Below are positions 61,081 to 64,000 of a stretch of 64,000 nt of DNA, piece by piece (the stretch's first letter is position 1; every line of letters begins with the position of its first letter). The stretch is from Oceanisphaera psychrotolerans. Its GTDB lineage: Bacteria; Pseudomonadota; Gammaproteobacteria; Enterobacterales; Aeromonadaceae. The DNA lies in the NCBI RefSeq assembly GCF_001870485.1, contig NZ_MDKE01000066.1, forward strand, positions 62,001-126,000. Direction: 5' to 3'. A model generated the notes under the pieces. That model was not told the origin of the DNA, searched no databases, and saw only the letters and a list, made by a program, of their open reading frames with translations. The translations under genes were made by a program, and so were the position numbers.

Positions 61081-61856
61081 AGCCGCGCTTCACCGACAAG
61101 GTGATGGTGATCACCGGTGCCGCCCAGGGTATCGGCCGGCGCGTGGCCGAACGGGCGGCGGAAGAAGGTGCCCGGCTGGTGCTGGTGGATCTGGCCGACC
61201 ATATATTCGAATTGGTGGCCGAGCTGAACCAGCAGGGCGTAGAAGCCATCGCCGTGCAGGCCAATCTGGAGACCTGGGACGGCGCCGACAGCGTGATGAC
61301 CAAAGCCGCCGAGCACTTTGGTGGTATCGACATACTGGTGAACAATGTGGGTGGCACCATCTGGGCCCAACCCTACGAGCATTACAGCCCGGAACAGATC
61401 GAGAAAGAGGTGCAGCGGTCGCTGTTTCCCACCCTCTGGTGCTGCCGGGCCGTGTTGCCCCACCTGCTGAAACGTGAAGGTGGCGTGATCGTCAATGTGT
61501 CTTCCGTCGCCACCCGTGGCCTGATGCGGGTGCCCTACGCCGCGGCCAAGGGTGGGGTGAACGCCCTGACCGTGGCCCTGGCATTCGAGTACGCCGAGCT
61601 GGGTATTCGGGTCAACGCCACCGCCCCCGGCGGCACCGAAGCGCCACCTCGGCTGACCCCGCGCAATACCGAAGCACAAAGTGAGCGTGAACAGCAGTGG
61701 TACCAGACCCTGGTCGACCAGACCAGGGCCACCAGCTTCATGCATCGCTACGGCACTCTGGACGAGCAGGCAGGTGCCATCCTGTTCCTCGCCTCCGACG
61801 ATGCCAGCTATATCACCGGCACCATACTCCCCGTCGCAGGTGGGGATCTGGGCTGA
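61077..61856 (+). CDS. benD: 1,2-dihydroxycyclohexadiene carboxylate dehydrogenase BenD
   Basis: This 259-residue short-chain dehydrogenase has the NAD loop TGAAQGIGRRVA, NNVGG, the catalytic Ser and YxxxK (YAAAKGG). It oxidises and decarboxylates the benzoate diol to catechol. Its ATG overlaps the benC stop by four bases. Confidence 0.95.
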   Translation: MKPRFTDKVMVITGAAQGIGRRVAERAAEEGARLVLVDLADHIFELVAELNQQGVEAIAVQANLETWDGADSVMTKAAEHFGGIDILVNNVGGTIWAQPYEHYSPEQIEKEVQRSLFPTLWCCRAVLPHLLKREGGVIVNVSSVATRGLMRVPYAAAKGGVNALTVALAFEYAELGIRVNATAPGGTEAPPRLTPRNTEAQSEREQQWYQTLVDQTRATSFMHRYGTLDEQAGAILFLASDDASYITGTILPVAGGDLG

Positions 61857-61859
61857 TGT

Positions 61860-61897
61860 AAAAAAGAAGGCAGCCTAATGGAAGGGCCGCCTTTTTT
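61860..61897 (+). terminator. Possible terminator between benD and benK
   Basis: AAAAAAG (61860-61866) and GGC (61869-61871) can pair with CTTTTTT and GCC at 61886-61897, with a two-base bulge, and a U-rich end. The stem is imperfect, so it may allow read-through into benK. Confidence 0.45.
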
Positions 61898-61964
61898 GTA
61901 TGTACGGGAGGGATTCGTGCCCTCTCACTCCAGACTTTAAGGACAATCTCGGAGTAATACCCCA

Positions 61965-63304
61965 ATGAGAAATATCGATGTCAACGCAACCATAGACAAC
62001 GCCACCTTTACCCCCTTTCACTGGAAGGTACTGTTCTGGTGCTCCCTCATTATTATTTTCGACGGTTACGATCTGGTGATCTACGGCGTGGTGCTGCCGC
62101 TGCTGATGGATCAATGGAACCTCAACCCCTACGTGGCCGGCCTGCTGGGCAGCAGTGCCCTGTTCGGCATGATGTTCGGCGCCATGGGCTTCGGCATGCT
62201 GTCGGATACTTTAGGCCGCAAGAAAACCATACTGATATGCGTGGTGCTGTTCAGCGGCACCACAGTAATAAACGGCCTGGCCAGCACGCTTGGCAATTCG
62301 GCCTGCTGCGCTTTATCGCCGGCCTGGGAATCGGTGGCGTCATGCCCAATGTGGTGTCGCTAATGAGCGAATACTCGCCGAAGAGAAGCCGCAGCACCCT
62401 GGTGGCGCTGATGTTCAGCGGCTACGCCGTGGGCGGCATGATGTCCGCCGGACTGGGGATCTGGATAGTGCCCAACTACGGTTGGGAAATCATGTTCTAT
62501 CTGGCCATTATTCCCATGCTGCTGCTGCCGCTGATGATCAAGTTTCTGCCTGAATCCGTGGCTTTTCTCATGGCGCAGAATCGTCAGGAAGAAGCCCGCG
62601 AACTGCTGCAAAGCGTCGCTCCCGCTCAACAGATCACTCGTGAGGACAAACTGGTCGTCCCCCCAGCCAACGTACAGAAAGCACCGGTACTGGAGCTGTT
62701 CCGCGGTGGTCGCAAGCTCAGTACCCTGATGTTCTGGACGGCTTTCTTCTGCTGCCTGCTGATGGTGTATGCGCTGGGCTCCTGGCTGCCGAAACTGATG
62801 TCCGCCGCCGGTTACGAGCTGGGCTCCAGCCTGATGTTCCTGATGGTGCTCAACATCGGCGCCATCGTCGGTGCCGTGGGCGGCGGCTGGCTCGCCGATC
62901 GATTCTCGTTGCGATCCGTGCTGGTCAGCTTCTTCCTGCTGGCTTCCGCCTCGCTGGTACTGCTCGGCTACCCGCATCCCATGTGGCTTCTCTATAGCCT
63001 GATGGCCGTGGCCGGCGCCACCACCATCGGCTCCCAGATACTGCTGTACGCCTATGTGGCCCAGTATTATCCGGCCAACATCCGTTCTACCGCCCTCGGC
63101 TGGGCTTCGGGTATCGGCCGTAACGGCGCCATTGTCGGTCCCATGTTGGGAGGCACCCTGCTGGCCATGGCCCTGCCGCACCAGATGAACTTTCTGGCGC
63201 TGGCCGTGCCCGGTGCCATCGCCACCCTGGCCATCGCCCTGGTGGGCCGGCGTGTCGGCGCCAGCCGGCCAAACGCGGAAACACGCGTGGCCACCAACGG
63301 CTGA
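61965..63304 (+). CDS. benK: MFS benzoate transporter BenK, frameshifted as sequenced
   Basis: Repair gives 446 residues with twelve helices and the aromatic-acid:H+ symporter motifs FDGYDLVIYGVVLP in helix 1, GMLSDTLGRKK in loop 2-3 and RFIAGLGIGGVMPN in helix 4. The break is near 62294 in TTGGCAATTC; adding one C (TTGGCCAATTC) restores STLGQFGLLRF. It imports benzoate with protons. It closes the ben cluster, downstream of benD. Confidence 0.9.
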
Positions 63305-63453
63305 TCGCTTTTGGTTTTGTCATGGCCCCGGCACGGGGCCATGGCATTTCCCCCACCTGGAGCTGTCCGCAGATCCGGGCTGGGGGATACCTCCCATCCA
63401 GACTGATTCATACTCAGATAACCAGTTCAATCCGGTAGACAAGGAAAGATGCC

Positions 63454-64000
63454 ATGACTCCACGCACAGCCCGTACCCTGCTCGCCTCGGCCCTGGCCGG
63501 CCTGATGATGAGCAGCCCCCTGCAGGCGGCCGACGCGCCCCTGACCGACGCGATACAACAGCAGATTGACACCGTCATGCCCCGGGTCGTCGACTGGCGG
63601 CGGGACATCCACCAGCACCCCGAGCTCGGCAACCGCGAACACCGCACCGCCGGGCTGGTAGCGGATCACCTGACATCGCTGGGCCTGGAGGTGCGCACCG
63701 GCATCGCCTACACCGGGGTGGTCGGCATTCTCAGGGGAGCCCAACCCGGCCCGGTGGTGGCGCTGCGGGCCGACATGGATGCCCTGCCGGTCACGGAAGA
63801 AGTGGATCTGCCCTTTGCTTCCAAGGTGCGCACCACCTATAACGGCGAGGAAGTGGGTGTGGCCCATGCCTGCGGTCACGATAACCATGTCGCCATTTTG
63901 ATGGGCGTTGCCCAGGTGCTGGCCGCCCAGAAAGAGCAGCTGACCGGCACGGTACTGTTCGTATTCCAGCCGGCCGAGGAAGGGGCGCCCGAAGGCGAAG
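63454..64000 (+). CDS. Exported M20-family amidohydrolase/peptidase, 3'-truncated by the window edge
   Basis: The frame runs to base 64000 without a stop, giving 182 residues of a longer protein. A signal peptide (SSPLQAAD) precedes the M20 core: WRRDIHQHPELGN, ALRADMDALPV (metal ligand Asp), VAHACGHDNHVA (His-Asp ligands) and QPAEEG (Glu pair). AAGGAAAG precedes the ATG. It probably hydrolyses an N-acyl amino acid or peptide in the periplasm. Confidence 0.88.
   Translation, partial: MTPRTARTLLASALAGLMMSSPLQAADAPLTDAIQQQIDTVMPRVVDWRRDIHQHPELGNREHRTAGLVADHLTSLGLEVRTGIAYTGVVGILRGAQPGPVVALRADMDALPVTEEVDLPFASKVRTTYNGEEVGVAHACGHDNHVAILMGVAQVLAAQKEQLTGTVLFVFQPAEEGAPEGE

Overview
The window is GC-rich DNA from a gammaproteobacterium. 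Gene content (YdbH/YnbE/YdbL, DUF3634, SirB-like, a ThiD-ThiE fusion, betIBA and a full ben-cat-pca pathway) suggests a marine or brackish member of the Aeromonadales, of the Oceanimonas/Zobellella/Oceanisphaera type. That placement is inference from gene content. No rRNA, tRNA, CRISPR array or intact insertion sequence was seen.

Layout. 1-8.6 kb: tail of an NSS amino-acid transporter, an exported oligopeptidase B, the ydbH-ynbE-ydbL envelope operon, two small membrane proteins and an exported M14 peptidase. 8.8-11 kb: a WYL-type regulator followed by an FtsZ paralogue that lies outside any division cluster and is preceded by two mutually exclusive hairpins. 11-14 kb: gltS, hutG and an IclR regulator. 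14.5-18.7 kb: a DNase-I-fold hydrolase, small envelope proteins, a cytochrome b561/cytochrome c' pair and a lipocalin. 18.9-24.5 kb: choline-to-betaine genes betI-betB-betA and a short BCCT-like transporter. 24.5-34.3 kb: DUF genes, an Atm1-type ABC exporter, zntB, and a four-gene Opp/Nik-type importer with a near-consensus Zur box on its promoter. 34.4-36 kb: a TerC-CBS protein. 36.1-39.7 kb: an AT-richer, probably acquired island with a short asparaginase-like protein, an NhaC-type antiporter and a divergent HTH regulator. 41-47.6 kb: the thiamine operon thiC-thiDE-thiF-thiS-thiG-thiH behind a TPP riboswitch. 47.8-49.8 kb: rnb. 49.9-63.3 kb: benzoate catabolism, with pcaIJFD and pcaR diverging around PcaR-type operators, catR diverging from catB-catC-catA, then benABCD and benK. 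63.5 kb to the end: an exported M20 amidohydrolase cut by the window edge.

Benzoate enters through BenK and is converted by BenABC and BenD to catechol. CatA, CatB and CatC take this to the enol-lactone, and PcaD, PcaIJ and PcaF to succinyl-CoA and acetyl-CoA. The whole route is present in 14 kb.

Nine otherwise well-conserved genes (NSS transporter, substrate-binding protein, nhaC-like, thiC, rnb, pcaF, catB, catA, benK) are each broken by one missing base. In every case adding back one G or C restores the family sequence, and in most the lost base lies in a GGCC context. This pattern looks like systematic sequencing error rather than nine real pseudogenes. These genes are given here over their full repaired span with the break noted.
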